Of a stretch of DNA of 64,000 bases, positions 37,034 to 56,770 are shown one piece after another; position 1 is the stretch's first letter, and every line of letters begins with the position of its first letter. Source of the DNA: Cruorifilaria tuberocauda (taxonomy: Eukaryota; Nematoda; Chromadorea; Rhabditida; Onchocercidae); assembly GCA_013365365.1 (NCBI GenBank), contig JABVXU010000005.1, positions 248,001 through 312,000 on the forward strand, in the 5' to 3' direction. Made by a program: the position numbers and the translations under genes. The notes under the pieces are model-generated. The model saw only the letters and a program-made list of their open reading frames with translations, made no database searches and was not told the origin of the DNA.

Positions 37034-39800
37034 TTCTCTCCATGAAAATTTTATATTAAATTAATGAGATAGATATGCTAATAATTATGTGAAGATTATT
37101 AATTCACTAAAAAAATAATTAATTATTTTATAAATTTAATCTTTGTAATTTTACTTGAATTAATATTTTCCATGCATTTGAACAGGAAATTACTGTTTTT
37201 CTTCGTTGATGAATTTCAAAAAAAGAATTTTCTAATGATTTGATTTAAACTTGTTTTCGATATTGCGTGTAAATATTTAACACATTTCAATGAATGATTT
37301 TGAAACTGTGTCATTTATTTTCTGAATGTTTTATAAAAATATACCTTTTTATTTATCATAAAAATTCAAAATTTCATCTTGAAAAAAGAGAGATAAAATT
37401 TTGGTACTTAACTTAATTTGTTATACATAAAGAAATGAATACTTTTTGTAAATATCAAATTATGGATTGATATTTACTTGTTTTAACAAATTTTCCACAT
37501 CATTTTAAATCATATTCTGTGCATTTACTTATCACATTCGTGAATGTTAATAGTGTAATCAATTAGGACTAGTTGCAAGTATTGTCAAAGAGAATTCAGG
37601 AAAAGGGAACATTTGACAAAACTGTGAGTTCGCTTTATCAATTTGAAGGTCATTCTATGGGTCAAATTCAATATCACTACTAATCCTTTTCTTCCACATT
37701 GCAGCATTTAAACTTTAAAAAGAAACGAACCGCATTACAGATGACATGAATTTAGCAGTAATTGCGGTATCTCTATAGTGAGAATACTCTCTCTTGCAAT
37801 CATACTATTGTTTCGATCCAACTAGCAAAATGAAAATGATCAATCTATCGCCACAGCATGAAACACCCGCAGAGTTGTAGCTGACAATACCGCGGTGTCT
37901 CTTCTCAATATTTCTCTTCCAGTATACAATGAATTATCGTTTTTTATGCAATTCACAAATATCATATTACTTTAATTAACTTAACATCTCTTTAAACTTT
38001 CTTACTTACTTATACTTTACTTATTAAACTTTCTTATTTAACCTAAGATAAATAATATTAGAAATTAAAATTTTATTATTCATACTATATTTATGTTTTA
38101 ATCTCATATGGCATTACAATAATCATCACAATCACGATATTAAATGCAATTGTAATTGTCATAAAATCTATTTATTGCTGATATATATGAAGAAAATAAA
38201 GCAATAATTGCTACAAATATAAATATGATATTTGGTAATGAAAATTTAAGATAACATAAGTGATATGAAGAAAGGAAGGAAAGTAATTTGTTGTAAGATT
38301 ATGAATAAATTTACAAATTTGATACTGTTACGAATATTCAATGAAAATTATGCAATATCATGTTGACGAAATGAATTTTTAACTTTCAATAATTCAGTAT
38401 TAATAATATTCAGTAAAGTAATCTTTACTTTTTTTTGTATCTATTTTGAGATAGTATCGTTCCCAACTAAAACTCCAATTATTCTTACTACAAAAATTTT
38501 CCATTATCGAATTTGAATCATGAATTTAATTCTTTCTAATTTTTCCGAGTAATTTTTTTTTTTTTGGTATTATATCATATGAAAAAGAAAATTATGAATT
38601 TGAGCGATAAATTTTAATTATCATTGCTACAAAATTTGAAAAAAATCACATTTATGAGTTAAGACAAATGAATTTAATTTCATTGTTTTTATCATCCATT
38701 CTCTTTCGTCATCAAAATTTTCTCGAATGTTCTCAGAATTCGTCTTTTCTATTCGTTCAAATCATCCTTGCCTTCTAAAATTACGGTCTTTTTTAATTTT
38801 TAAATTATTATTCCGTGATAGTAACTAATGTAAATTATGTTCAAATTTTATAGACAGGAAGTAAATAATTAGGTACGAAGTCTCATCTTAAAATAGTCAA
38901 GCGATCAATTTCATTTTAACTTACATATGTCTCCAATGAGAATTGAATAAAAGTAAGCGATCAAATGCAATTGTTGGCATGGAAATTATAACTGATAAAT
39001 AGCTGTTCATCATTCATGATAAGCTAATTTTTAGATTTTGGTAAAAACTTCCCATTATTCTCTAAAACCTAATTTGAAGAACATATGAATAAGACAAAGG
39101 ATACAAAACACTTCCATTTTTCAGTTATTCTTTTCCACTGTATGACGTTTAACTTATAAATTACCTTATAACCTTGTAAGTAATTAAATAATTAGCTGAT
39201 AATAGGAAATTTATTATTCAATATCTATAGCATATTTGTTTGAATAAAGTAAAGATATAACATAAAAAAATTGAAAACCATGAAATTTCTTAATTTTAAT
39301 ATTTGATAAATCTTCACAAATCACTGAATTCAACAATACTTTCATCGAGTTTTTGCTAAAAATGAGCAGCTAACTTGAAAAGGTTTTATTTTCATTTTTC
39401 ATAAACATTTATTATTTTTTCACTAACTATAGCTTAAATGCAAGACTACATTATCGAATAGTGAAATTCAAATAGGTTATTGAAAAATTAATTTAGGCGT
39501 TTAGGATAAATCTTTCTTTTAATATTATCAATATTATTGATTATATTTCGATAAAATTCGTTCTACCAAAAGATATGAGTAATTGAGAAGATAATGTGTG
39601 GAAATTTTTTAAGAGAAGATTTAGAAAAGTACCGAAGTGTTAATTGTCAACGATAAAACATCCTATAACGATCAAAAATAGCTTATTGAAATTGACGTAT
39701 AAACGTGTTTGTTAACATAAACATCGATCAAAACACAACACAACACATTGTTACGGTGTGTCCTTTCTGAATCTTTCTTCTTTATCATGAACATTCAATG

Positions 39801-39827
39801 AAAGGTAACGATAAATTCGTTACCTTT
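39801..39827. repeat. perfect 10-base inverted repeat
   Basis: AAAGGTAACG and its exact reverse complement CGTTACCTTT flank a 7-base spacer ATAAATT. It could be a dimeric protein-binding site or a small hairpin. It sits in a locally less AT-rich patch upstream of lin-31. Confidence 0.75.
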
Positions 39828-42758
39828 GGATCGTCAAGGTTTATTGCACAATAAGCGCATCGATGCAGACTAATAGACGCCAAACAGCAACAAAAACAAC
39901 ATCAACAATATTTCCATTTGCCTATATTTGTCATTCATCTAAAATCTTCAAAATCTTTTAACTCTTGCCACTTATCGAATACTTTTATGGGTATTTTCAA
40001 ACGTTTATGCCGCTTTCTGAAATAAAAATTTTTGTTGATTTCGTCATGATTGCAATAGGAAATCCTGGAAATCAGATTTATGAAGTCAATTTCTAACTTA
40101 CCAAAACAACACAACTGATTATAATTTATTTAAGTATTATCATTATTATGTGTGTATCGATTTCACAATTCATATTCAATGAATTTGGATGAAAGTGAAA
40201 TGAATCAATGCAAGACTATCAAATTTATAATTATAAAAATATTTTGATTAAATTTCGGGAAGCTAATAACTAATTCAAAATTTCCCCACAATTACTTCTT
40301 AATAGAATACTTTCGCAAGTTGGATATAGCAGGATATAGATAGATCCTGAGTGCTTGATATTGAGCATAATCATCTATTACCTAAGGGCATTCGATGACT
40401 ACTATTCTCGATCATCTTCTGGCTAATTCATGAACGAGCTTGTTTGCCTCCATCAAAAGAGAATCGAAAGACTTTGTGGTTTGTCTAAAATATCCAGAAA
40501 TTTAAGGTCTCATAAATTTTATACAGTAAAAAATGTCCCGATTTATAGACCTGAATAAAAACTTGTTCAGATCACAATTGAAAATTTTGAATCCTTTGAC
40601 GTGGAATAAGGAAATAAATAATAAAATCTGTTATAAATTGAATCAGTACAGTTAATTTTCAACGAGAAAGTCGAGAATATATTTCAATAAAATAATTTTA
40701 AATTTGAAATATTTATTCGATTAGAGAAGTAATGAAGCAAAATAAAGAAGCCATTTTATTAAAATTTGATAAAATGATAAAAATTACCGATAGGAAGAAA
40801 TACATGAATAACAGCGAAGGATAATGGACGTTTTATGAAAAATGTACGATCAAGTTTGCACGCGTTTCACGTATTTTTTGAAAAGATACAAAGAAAATGT
40901 TAAGCATTTCTTTTTTTCTTGGCAAATCCACCATTTTATTTATTTACAAAAGGTATAGCAAATAAGTAATATTCCCACTTTAAGCAATTCATATCACTGT
41001 TGAGCGCAACTTTACAGACTTCATTTATAATCCATCACACTTTCATAATGCATACTGAATTTCTCTCACTGCAACAATTAATTCATTAGAGCTTCTACTT
41101 GAGACTTCGGTAAACTGAATTCATGCTAATATGTAACTTACCGATAGATCTATGATTCAGGAAACATATTATATCATATTTGCTTATAATTTATAATAGT
41201 GAAAGTAATATACATTAGCCGTTAAAAGCAAATTATCTTTTACTATTTTTAATTATCATAAGTTATATTACTGCAATATATTTTGGATGCAAATAGCTTA
41301 ATCTATTATCATAATCATAAATGAAGAAGAGGTTAACAGTGCATTATGAAGAAATAAGAAAAACGAAATTAATTTAAGAAACATATCCAATTGTGATAGG
41401 GAAATGTCTCGAATAAAGAATGGCATAGCGATAAATGTTTCCTCTCACAAATAGTACGTACTTTCTTGTTGTGTTCCTCGTTTTACATTACCTATGTTTT
41501 AAATTTATTCCCCTAATGCATTTGTAGTTTGATCAAATCAATGCTGACTTTTAGTTTAACATAATAAACTTGAATAAGAAGTTTTAGCAAAAAATAGAAG
41601 CTAAATTGAGGAATGGTTATCAAATAAACAATCATATTCACAGTTAATCACTCTAACAACAGTCTTAATTTTATCAGCATTCATTTGACCTAAGTATAAA
41701 TCCGAACGTTGTTATAGCATCTGTGATTTATTTGAAATCGTTTACGCTATTCTATTTAAGATATTATCAAATCTTTGTATTTGATTCCAATTTTTGGATG
41801 CTCATTCAATAATTATTAAAAGAAATCATTTTAACAGTGAGAATAATACTGAAGGAAATTATCTTATAAAAAGAGAACTTGAATTTGTTTTCGAGTATTT
41901 TGGTCAGAGAAAAAAACTATGGCAAATTAGCTTCAATTCAAAAAATCTATCGAAATGGTTTTAATATTGAACAATTCCGCTTGTTTATTGTCACGTGAAG
42001 TAAGAATGAGGACAGGCTTTTAAACAAACTTCAGCTAGAAGCAGAAGGGTATCATCACATATGTACCTCCTTGTTTTTCTTAACTGATAATTTCTCCATT
42101 CTCTACCAACAGTCAAATTCAATTCGGTAAAGCTTATTGTTATTCTGCCTTTTGCTTCAAGTAATGAATGGTACGAAAATATAATTTATCTGGACAAGAA
42201 AGTAGAAATTCCATCTAGCACGATCAGATATGAAATAAAAAATTAAAAGAATTATTTTTAACAAGTGGAGGAAAACGAAGAACAATATACCGTACATTTT
42301 TCATTCGCTGTTGTTTTAATTATCGAGCCCTCGGCAGTAGATAACTAAAACAACGGCGTATGAAGGAAGGTAGTTTCTCCATCACAACGAAACAATGAAA
42401 TGATTAATGATTATTGCTGCAACACCAACAGCATAATCTTTATAATCCACAAAATCACCAAATTTTCATCTCTTTCAGGATTTATTTAACAATAGGTGCA
42501 GAGATTTAATAGCAATTGCAACATACAGACAACTACAGAAATTAGTTTAGAACTCTTTCAGAATCCCTTTTCAATTCCTCGTACTTCACAAAACTCTAAC
42601 TTTCTATTATTTGGAAGAAATGATATAAAATTTAACTTCTGCTTCCATAAAATGTGATCCTGAGCAACTATGTAACTACAGTGAAATAAAAATTGGAAAA
42701 ATTTGTAATAAAAGCTTAAATAGAAACTATACATAATTTTTAGGAAACTACTTATTGA

Positions 42759-45700
42759 TTATAAATATAACGAAGCCGTAAAAACGATATCACGTTTCAA
42801 AAGAACTCGTGCTTCTTCAAAACGTGTTTCCAAATCTCCATTTCCTATTGCTTTTGAAGCACCCACCATTTCACGCAGCAATTCTTCCAAACGCCGCATG
42901 CAGCGAATTATCGATCCTGTAATTTGATTAATGGAGTACTAGGACATCAAGAAAATAGAAATATGTTCAGCAAAAATAAATCATAATTGTTCGCAGCTTT
43001 TGCATACAAAAATCATCTATAAAACATACATGTGCACATAAAAGATACAATTGCACATGAGTACAATACAAAATACGCAAATATTTGAGATATATATTGA
43101 TACAAAAAAGACAGTTAATAATACCTTCAAAAATATCCGTTTTTTTTAAAATTTCAGCAAAAGATGCACCAGTACACCATGCATGGACTACATCCATCAA
43201 ATGAGGCTTAAATGATTCGACATATTTCTCTTCATCAATCTCAAGTTTTGATTCCTTCGTCACTTTTGCAATACGTCTAGCATATTCCTGTAATGATCCA
43301 TTAAACCTTTTGAAGTGGAAAAACAAAAATTGTTTCACTAGAAGCTGACCAAAACAGAAGCATTCAAAACCTCATACTACGTGACCAAAAACAAAATATT
43401 GCTTGTTAAAACGTGACCTATTCTTTAAGACCATACGACGATATCCCACACTAAAAAACGACAAATTAATGAAGTAAAGCTACACAGGATTTGTAAGTAG
43501 CATAAGCTTTAATGTTAACAAAAAATTAAAATTAGGTCACTAAAATGAAATTAAAAATATTTATCAATCTTAGCAAAAAATAATAAAATAACCTACTTGC
43601 ATTGCTCTCAAACAACCACTGAGATCATCTGCCAACTTTGTTCCTCCTGCTTTTTCTTCAAATACGAAACATGAAAGCAAAGCTGCCAACTGTGGAGTAG
43701 CAAGATCTGTGAATATGCCACCAAACATCATTTCTGTTAACATCAGCTCATCCGCAGCACTTATTTCACAAGAAACACGCCCCTAAAATGTACGGAAATA
43801 TTCTCCTGAAAAAACAATGGAAGAGTCAAAAGATTCCAACTTGAATGGATAATAAAGACAATAACAGTATGGTGGAAACTACTTTGACATTTTGCAAATC
43901 TATGTTAATTTCACCATTATTTCACAATTAATTTCACCATTAATTGCATCTTTAACCTTTTGCGTAATAACATCATTCTCATCACAGTATTGTAATCTTC
44001 GAAGCACACGCTTGCGGCATTTAAGTTCATCCAACTGCAATAAACTCTGAGCTTTCTTTAGCTCAATTTTTGCCACTTTCAGCTCCGCTTCCACCTCTAG
44101 CTTCTTTTCATATTGCTTGTAGATTTCGTCAAATTTATTGTCCTTCCTGAACTGCTTCCATTAGTTGGAAAATTAAAGTAATAATTTGAACATTAAATTA
44201 CAGGAATACGTACCTCAAAGGATGATTATCCTTTCGTTTTTCCAATGCTTGCAATTTAGTAATATTTTCTTGCAGCACGGAATCATTTATTTTCATGTCG
44301 TTTAGCGGATCAAGCAAAGGCATAATTCCATTGAATCTTTTCAAAACTTCCTAAAACGTCGTAAATGGAGTATAAAAAAATATCCATGAATAATAACGAA
44401 CTAGAATATACTGCCTTAAAATTTGGATTACAAAATAATTACTTTTATAACGCGACCAGCACTTTGTTTTCCTTCATATGCCTTCAGATTCTGTGGTAAC
44501 TTTACACGGGCTGCACTTATTTCAGTCACACAACTGATTGCAACAGATACGACCTAAATAACTTTCAACTCATTTTCAGTATTATCCAGAAGTTAAAAAG
44601 ACAGTTTTGGTTTCGGTTAAATTTTCGGAAATAAAAATTAATAAAGTGAAATAATAACCTCTACAACTCCCTTTTCATCCGTACTAGGTGGTCGCAGCTG
44701 TGTAATATCTGATAGATTTCTTGCACTTTCTGCAGACAGTAACATCAATACATCTAGTACATACATTACGTCTAAACCAAGAGGATCGATGGGATTTGCT
44801 TTTTTGTGGAAGTTCAATAAAGCTGTCCATCCAAAATCCTTATCGTTTGAAACAATCTGAAAGTCTATGTTAGAGTCTTCATAAACATTTCATGATTTCA
44901 ATTTAAAATTGGATGAAGTGGGAATATTTAGCATTGAATCCAAATTATAAAAGAAACAGGAACAAAGATTAACGAAACAAACATGAAGCAAACGGCCAGC
45001 TTGTAGAAAGGGTACTAGATGTTTTGGTTTCGTGACAACTTCTTTTATAGCGTCTTTCAATACATTAATCTGCTTTTCCATTTGATAATAACCAGATATT
45101 TCTGTTTCTTTATCAATTTTGTAACTGGCAAGTTCTTTCTTTTTTCTTTCCACATCTGCATAGTCAATGATTTGTCTGCATATTGAAACTTAAGCATTTT
45201 ACATAAGTACAAATTATCAATTATAAATAACAAACTTGCGTAGAGCTGTGGTAAGGCATCATAATTTTGAAATTGATAAAACGAATTCTCCAGCATAAAT
45301 TCAGGATTAATCCCTTCAACTCGAAGCAAGTTCAGAACCATATTATAAGTCAAACGAAACTGCGAGTTAAGTGGGTCAGGTGCACCTAAAATAAAAGGAA
45401 ATTGGTAATACTTCCCGTAAATCTCAAAATGAATATGAAGATCATTTTTTTCATGAAGACCTAACCTTTGATAATCTGTTTAGCTACATCTTGCCCCATT
45501 TGTTGATCAACCATTAGTATCACAAGGCCGCGATCGTCTTTACCTCGACGTCCAGCTCGCCCACTCATCTGGATATATTCACCCGATGTAATCCACCTAA
45601 AAACCTCGATTTTTAGCAGCATTAAATGAGAGAAAGAGTATTAAAAACTCCAATTCCATTAGATTGTATGTAAATGAATGTACGTTGTGTATCTACATAG

Positions 45701-48700
45701 ATTACTTCCATAGTAATTATACATAACAGATTTCCAATTCTACATCAATCATTTCCGTGCTTACACTATGGCAGGTACCACATAATACAATTGACAAATG
45801 TTTGTGATGTACGAAATATACCAAATATGCAAATTAGTAAGAACGATTCCTAGAACAAACCGGTAATCTTTCCCATCAAATTTTCTCGCCGATGTGAACA
45901 ACACTGTCCGAGCAGGCATATTTAGACCCATAGAAAAAGTCTCAGTGGCAAATAATGTCTGCAAAATACTTTCTCATTTATATACATCTGGATTTCTTCC
46001 CTTATTTATATTGCAGATTTGAACCAATCCATATAGAATAGAATAAAGCCGAACTGCCAAGCTACCTACTTTGATCAAACCTTCTCCGAACAAAATCTCG
46101 ATCACTTCTTTAACAATTGGTAGTAAACCTGAATGATGTACTCCAATACCACGCAACAATAGTGGTAATACTCGTCCGATTTCAGGTAATTTGCTGTCCT
46201 CCTCGGATAATAAACTGATTGCATTCACAAATATTTCCTGCACCTTCATTTTTTCGTCTTCTACAAATATTGCTGGCTTTTCGTCTTCTACAAATATTTT
46301 AAACTAAAATCTTTTCGAAGAAATTAAAAAAAATTTACCTGTATTAAAATCCAAATTCGTCATTTGTGTTGCGTATGCTTCACACTCTTTTCGACTAAAT
46401 GAGAAAATAATGACTGGAATCATATCACGCTCCTTAAGCGTACGTATTATATTTACCACATGAGATGTACCTAAAAGATGAAAATACACAATTCTTTGAC
46501 AGATCTGAAATAATAGGAAATTCAAAGGTCCAATTCTTGTGAACTGCGAAAATTCCAGATGTAAAATTTTATCGAAAAGTGCCATCTCCTGAATCTTTTT
46601 GGACTTCCAGGAATTGCAACAAAACTAGTCACTATTAATTATGTGAAAATTTTAAGTATAACAGTGAATAAACAAATATAAATATAAACAATTACTATCT
46701 GGACACATACTTCTACTTGAAAACAGTATTAAAGAGATAAAAATAAACATTAAAGAGACTATAACGTAAGAATGAAGAAATATAATTTTGAAGCACTAAC
46801 AAAATTTTCAGAATGGACAGTGAGAAAACTGTACAAAATTACCTGCTGTTCCTCCCTTCTTTCCTCTGTTAATTCCACTCTGTCCAGCATCTCCCACATG
46901 TGACAGCACACTCATTGCTTCAGTAAATTTATCCTCTCGAAAAATTCCCTAAGACATTTTTTAACCTCAAAAGTGATGCGGCAATAAATTCTAGGGTGCA
47001 AAAGAACAGTTAAGGAAAACATTCATTCAGCAGATTCGCTTCATAAAAAAACAAAAAATTTTAAAAACACACAAGTGACTGAAATGGACAAGTATTTTCT
47101 AAACTCACCTGCATATTTACAACTTCATATAAACCTGAACCACCGGCTGGATATATGAAATGCTGCAAGGGCACTGGACGATAGTCGGTATATATGACAT
47201 GAACCGGTTGGTCGTGAAGATAAACTACCCAGTCTGTAAAGTGATTTTTTTTCAATATGAAAAATAAGACAACATAAGTTCATGAAAGTCATCAAAATAA
47301 TAACTCCTTAATCTTTGTAAGCTATGTTTCTACAAAACTGACCTGCAAACTGTCTTGCATTTGGAATTGTAGCAGAAAGAAAAACGTAATGGACAGTATC
47401 AGGTAGCAAAATGATTGTTTCTTCCCATACAACACCACGTTCTGCAAAACAAATATCATCATGAATGACTTTTTAACAGATAGTTTTCTAATCTTCTAGT
47501 CTAAACTGCACTTGCTGATCTGGCTTCCAGGTCTTTTTGGAATATGGTGTTTAACGAACCCAATCCTCTCCATACCAGAAAATGATAAACATTAGATAAT
47601 TGTGAAACTTATGAAATTACTTATGAATTAACTTATGAAAATTATAAACCCTTATCGCGCATATAGTGAATTTCATCGAAAATAACCCATCCAACTTCTC
47701 TCATAATTACCGAACCACGATATAACATTGATCGCAAAATTTCTGTCGTCATGACAATGCAAGAAGCATCCGGATTCAGTGTATTGTCACCAGTCATCAA
47801 ACCTACATCCTAAAACCATTTTAAAAATGATTAAATTATAAAAAATATTTTTGTGCTACGAATAAGATGTAAGTAATTTGAGAAAAACTTACACCAAATT
47901 CTTCTTCCAACTCTCGATATTTCTGATTAGACAAAGCTTTGATAGGTGATGTATATATAACACGCTGCTTATCACGTAAAGACATCGCTATTGCATACCT
48001 AAATGGTAGAATTTAGTATATTTTATATGCTGCTTAATATCATGCTCATAATTTAAATCAGTATAAAATAAAATGCTATACAACTTTGTGCGATGCAAAA
48101 AAATCTCGAAGCGAAAATGCATTTGCTAAAAATTTCGTTATTTTTTAATTTAAGGATAATAATCTGCACTAATATAATTCCGAAAGACTTACAATGCAAC
48201 AACAGTTTTTCCGGCAGAAGTATGGGCTGATACAAGAACGGAATGACTGTTATCAATACAGGTAATTGCTTCCCTCTGAAATGCATCTAACTGGAATTCA
48301 TACATCTTAGCTGGAGCTGTCGTACGTGGTTTTAATGGTACATATTCCATATTTGGTGGTAAGACGACCTAAAAATATGATTATGTAGATGAAAAAACGA
48401 TAAAAACGTATTTTAAAAGATCATGAAACTACTTCATGTGAACAATTTCCTTCACTTTCCACAGTTTTGATATTGTTTCGTGGATGGGAAGCTAAACCGA
48501 GATGCTCTTCTGTAGTATTCTCTTTTTTCGACCTTTTCGACAATACTCCTAGAAAAAGCCCCTAGTAACGTGAGAAAAAAATTCTGTCCAGGAAATAAAG
48601 GTTGATGAAATTTACTGGATAAAATAATCGAAATATGGATACCTGTATCGTTGCTATCTATTTCATCATCGTCGCTAGATGCTATTCCAATATCATTATT

Positions 48701-49127
48701 TGTGGTGCTACCTGTTGCTAACTGCCCTAATAATTCGTTGGCTCGTTCACGTGCTTCTTTCTGTTTCCTCTTATTTATCTAAGCATAATATTTTTTTAAT
48801 TCGCAGTTGACAGTTACTACTAATGAGAGTGAAAAAGACTGAGTAAAAAAACAAATAACACGAATGAAAAAACAAATGATAAAAAACTGATACAAAACTT
48901 GAAACTGACGATAAATATAAACGAAATTATTACATCGAAATATCTAAATAAACTTGATCTAATAGTGTTGCACTTAAATGAATGAATCAAAACTAAAATC
49001 AGCTAGAAATTTCGGAAAAAAGAATTACTTCCGTCTTTTGAATAGAACTATTTAATTCCATCCCGCCAGTACTGGATGGTAGTGAACCTTCTGCAAAGAC
49101 ATCAAACATCTCCATATCATTATCCAT
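42759..49127 (-). CDS. mtr-4: MTR4 / SKIV2L2 DExH-box RNA helicase of the nuclear exosome
   Basis: A multi-exon gene coding roughly 1,000 residues. MTR4 unwinds and feeds RNA to the nuclear exosome, within TRAMP-type complexes. After an acidic, low-conservation start ([14 protein letters not shown]) come Walker [14 protein letters not shown] (exon near 48,190-48,368), [20 protein letters not shown], motif II in [12 protein letters not shown], the SAT motif in [14 protein letters not shown], and [17 protein letters not shown]. Then follow [18 protein letters not shown], motif [12 protein letters not shown] with DDRGLVILM, an arch-region segment ([20 protein letters not shown]) and the DSHCT end [18 protein letters not shown], closing FTASLYL at TAA 42759. 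The MTR4-type FSFSRKECE block and its C-terminus separate it from SKI2. The ATG at 49127 is the first in frame. Middle exon edges were not all fixed base by base. Confidence 0.93.
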
Positions 49128-50363
49128 GGCAGATGTCGCTCACCTTCCTAAAGAAAATGAGTAAACCATTCATGCAATTTTTAAGAGTAAAAATAAGTTC
49201 ATAAGCACTCAATCTCTTTCAGTGACAATTCAGTCAAACAATCCTCATATGATCTTGGCTTAAGTAGAATAAATTCTTCAGTAGCACCAACGTTAAAACG
49301 ATGATTTTAAATTTGATTATTGGGAGGAATGGCACTTATTTTATGGTACATGTTTATTAGGCGTCTAAGTATCACAATGAGAGTACTGAGGTATAAAGAA
49401 AACGATTATCATATCAAAACAGAGATATTGCATGATAGTAAGATATACAATAACGACAAAACACTATAAAGGAAAGTACATATCTGTGATAGAAATCTAC
49501 TCAATCTGAAAGATCAGTAGAAATATACCTATAGTGAACAGTTGACGGGGTTTCTCGTTAATGTAAAGAACCCCGCACCTCCTAGAGCTAATGTAACCGA
49601 AAATTCGAAAGTAACAGGCGACCAATTCAGAACGGTAGAATCAAAGTGATACTGAACGGATAAATAATTGTGTGCGATTTTGACGAGGCTGAAATGTAAC
49701 AGAAGTATCATGATAAAGATCAGTAAAAACTACTATGTGAATACGTGTTGATGGTAGTACATTGTCATCTCTAAAATTTCTGGCTTTCGAGGATCAGTAA
49801 ATGTCATTGAGAAATCCTGGTCCACCATGTGACATTTATTGCATCATTTATGTCTTATTTGGATTCACTTCGAAAGGATATGTAAATGAAATATATTTTC
49901 GTTAATCTTTTTTGAAAGAATATTTTAGAGCAGTTTATAGCACTCCTTATATATAAGAATTGGATTAATATGACAACGAGAATAGAAGGAGATATCATAA
50001 AAGTTATCATACTGCTTAAATGATTATAAAATAGTGGCAATGAAGGAGAGAGATAGAAATGGTAAATAATTGAGAGACTACCTGAAATACGTGATCCCTT
50101 AATTCCGAACTTCGTATTTATGATTGATTTTCAATGTATAATTGAATTCTTTTCGTATGCAATCCTCTTTTTTTTCCTTATCAAATTCTAGACCGCATAC
50201 TTCTTCCGATAATTTGAAAATTTAAAATATTTTTTCGTGGCAGTCATCGATTTTAAGTTGAAGCAGCTTATAAATCGATTCACTGCTCTAATGACACAAG
50301 TTATTTCATAATTTTTAATTAAACACATAATGTAATTTAACAATTTTGAATTATGTTTTCTGG
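49128..50363. other. spacer between mtr-4 and the kinase gene
   Basis: The left part should hold the mtr-4 promoter and 5' UTR, and the right part the 3' UTR of the kinase gene on the same strand. Short open frames at 49529-49711 and 49855-50040 (minus) have no family likeness. No RNA gene is seen. Confidence 0.45.
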
Positions 50364-52971
<2,608 letters not shown>

Positions 52972-53427
52972 CTAAACAAGCTTATGCTTCGTTCAACTCT
53001 AACAATGCAATTCTTAACAAATGAATATCTTTTGCCATCTTCTCATCTTTATGTGTTTTTATGGTTATCTTGGAAACGGAATCAGTATGTAAATTTGTTA
53101 TACCAATAAACGTGTTTATATTTTGGTTGTAAATAGGAGTGAGCATTTTATACACGAGGTAGTGTATCCTACTTGTATGATTGTCCCAGTCTTTTGCTCT
53201 CGGGCATTTTTTAAGCTGCAAGGAATGAATAAGAGTTTAATCGATGTTATCTACGGAATTAATCATGGATTAGAGGAAGGAATCCAACTGAAATTTATTG
53301 TGCTTATCACTAGCCAGAAAAAGTTAAATTAAATGATGGATTATACTAAGTTTGAACTGTCTATTCCAGGATCTGTACGGTATTATAGTGATTTTGACAG
53401 GAATTTGTTGATCAGTGACGATAAATA
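52972..53427. promoter_or_regulatory. divergent intergenic region between kinase and enolase
   Basis: The two start codons lie 456 bases apart and point away from each other, so both promoters and 5' UTRs must fit here unless far upstream exons exist. Short open frames inside it on both strands have no family likeness. I see no clear TATA box or spliced-leader acceptor that can be tied to either gene. Confidence 0.45.
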
Positions 53428-55912
<2,485 letters not shown>

Positions 55913-56770
55913 AGTAGATGATGAAAAAAGAATTCTGAATAATCGTGTCATTTATTACCTATGAATACTGACTTACTCGATGTTCGAATTTCAAATGAAC
56001 CTGGTAACAATATATTTTTTAATTCCCTTTTATAATACATTCTTCAAGTAATATTCTGTATTTAATTCTCGGACTTACTTAATCTCTATGTAAAGCTTCT
56101 GCAATTTAATTGAAAAATAATTATAAACTTCCGACATCCCACAAAAAAAGAGACTTCATCCTCGCAGCAAAATCCCGTCCCATATTATTTTCTTTTAATT
56201 CTCTAAGTTTCTCTTAAAAAGCATCCTTGAAAATCCATGAACAAAAATCAATGTACAGTGTTTGAATGAAGAATATAAACATTTTTATAGAAAATGCACT
56301 TCGCATGTACAAGTGTGCAAACTATACGTACAAATCAATTTACACCTGAAAAACTATTTGCTATAAAAGAATTTACGAGTGTAATAAAAGTCTTGAAATA
56401 TATCTCACAAATGATGAATGACTAGAAACAGTAAAACGGATATTTGAAGCTCAGCTGTCATCATAATTCTTATTTTGAAAATTTTCTTCAGTCAACAAAT
56501 GTCAAGGTGATTCACTGGATCTATTTCATTCCGTGCTTCGTTCATATTTCAAGTTGCATAATGAATCTCATTGTTGTGTGTGTATTTTTTTACCTTTTAA
56601 ATCTATTTAAATGACTTATTAAGAATAGATACCTAAAAAATAGGAGTGGGTAAAGACATCACAAAACAGCGAAAATTCCAACATTAAGAAAATTAGACAA
56701 GGAATTAGTGTAAAAACGAAAATTTCTGTCCCCTATAATACAAGAAAGAACTTGGAGCACCGTGCTGCAT
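55913..56770. other. convergent 3' region between enolase and the CIP2A-like gene
   Basis: Both flanking genes end here, so this is shared 3' UTR and spacer. An AATAAA-type signal on the plus strand near 56381 (GTGTAATAAAAG) could serve enolase if its 3' UTR is long. Nothing codes. Confidence 0.45.

Larger units (their letters stand above)
35793..42758. promoter_or_regulatory. 7-kb AT-rich gene desert upstream of lin-31
   Basis: No exon is supported. This DNA lies between the 5' end of lin-31 and the 3' end of mtr-4. Since the only start codon facing it belongs to lin-31, any enhancers here probably serve that developmental gene (inference). Slightly richer islands near 36060-36310, 37740-37920 and 39660-39900 stand out from the AT background; the last contains a perfect inverted repeat and ATAAACA forkhead-type sites. 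Confidence 0.35.
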
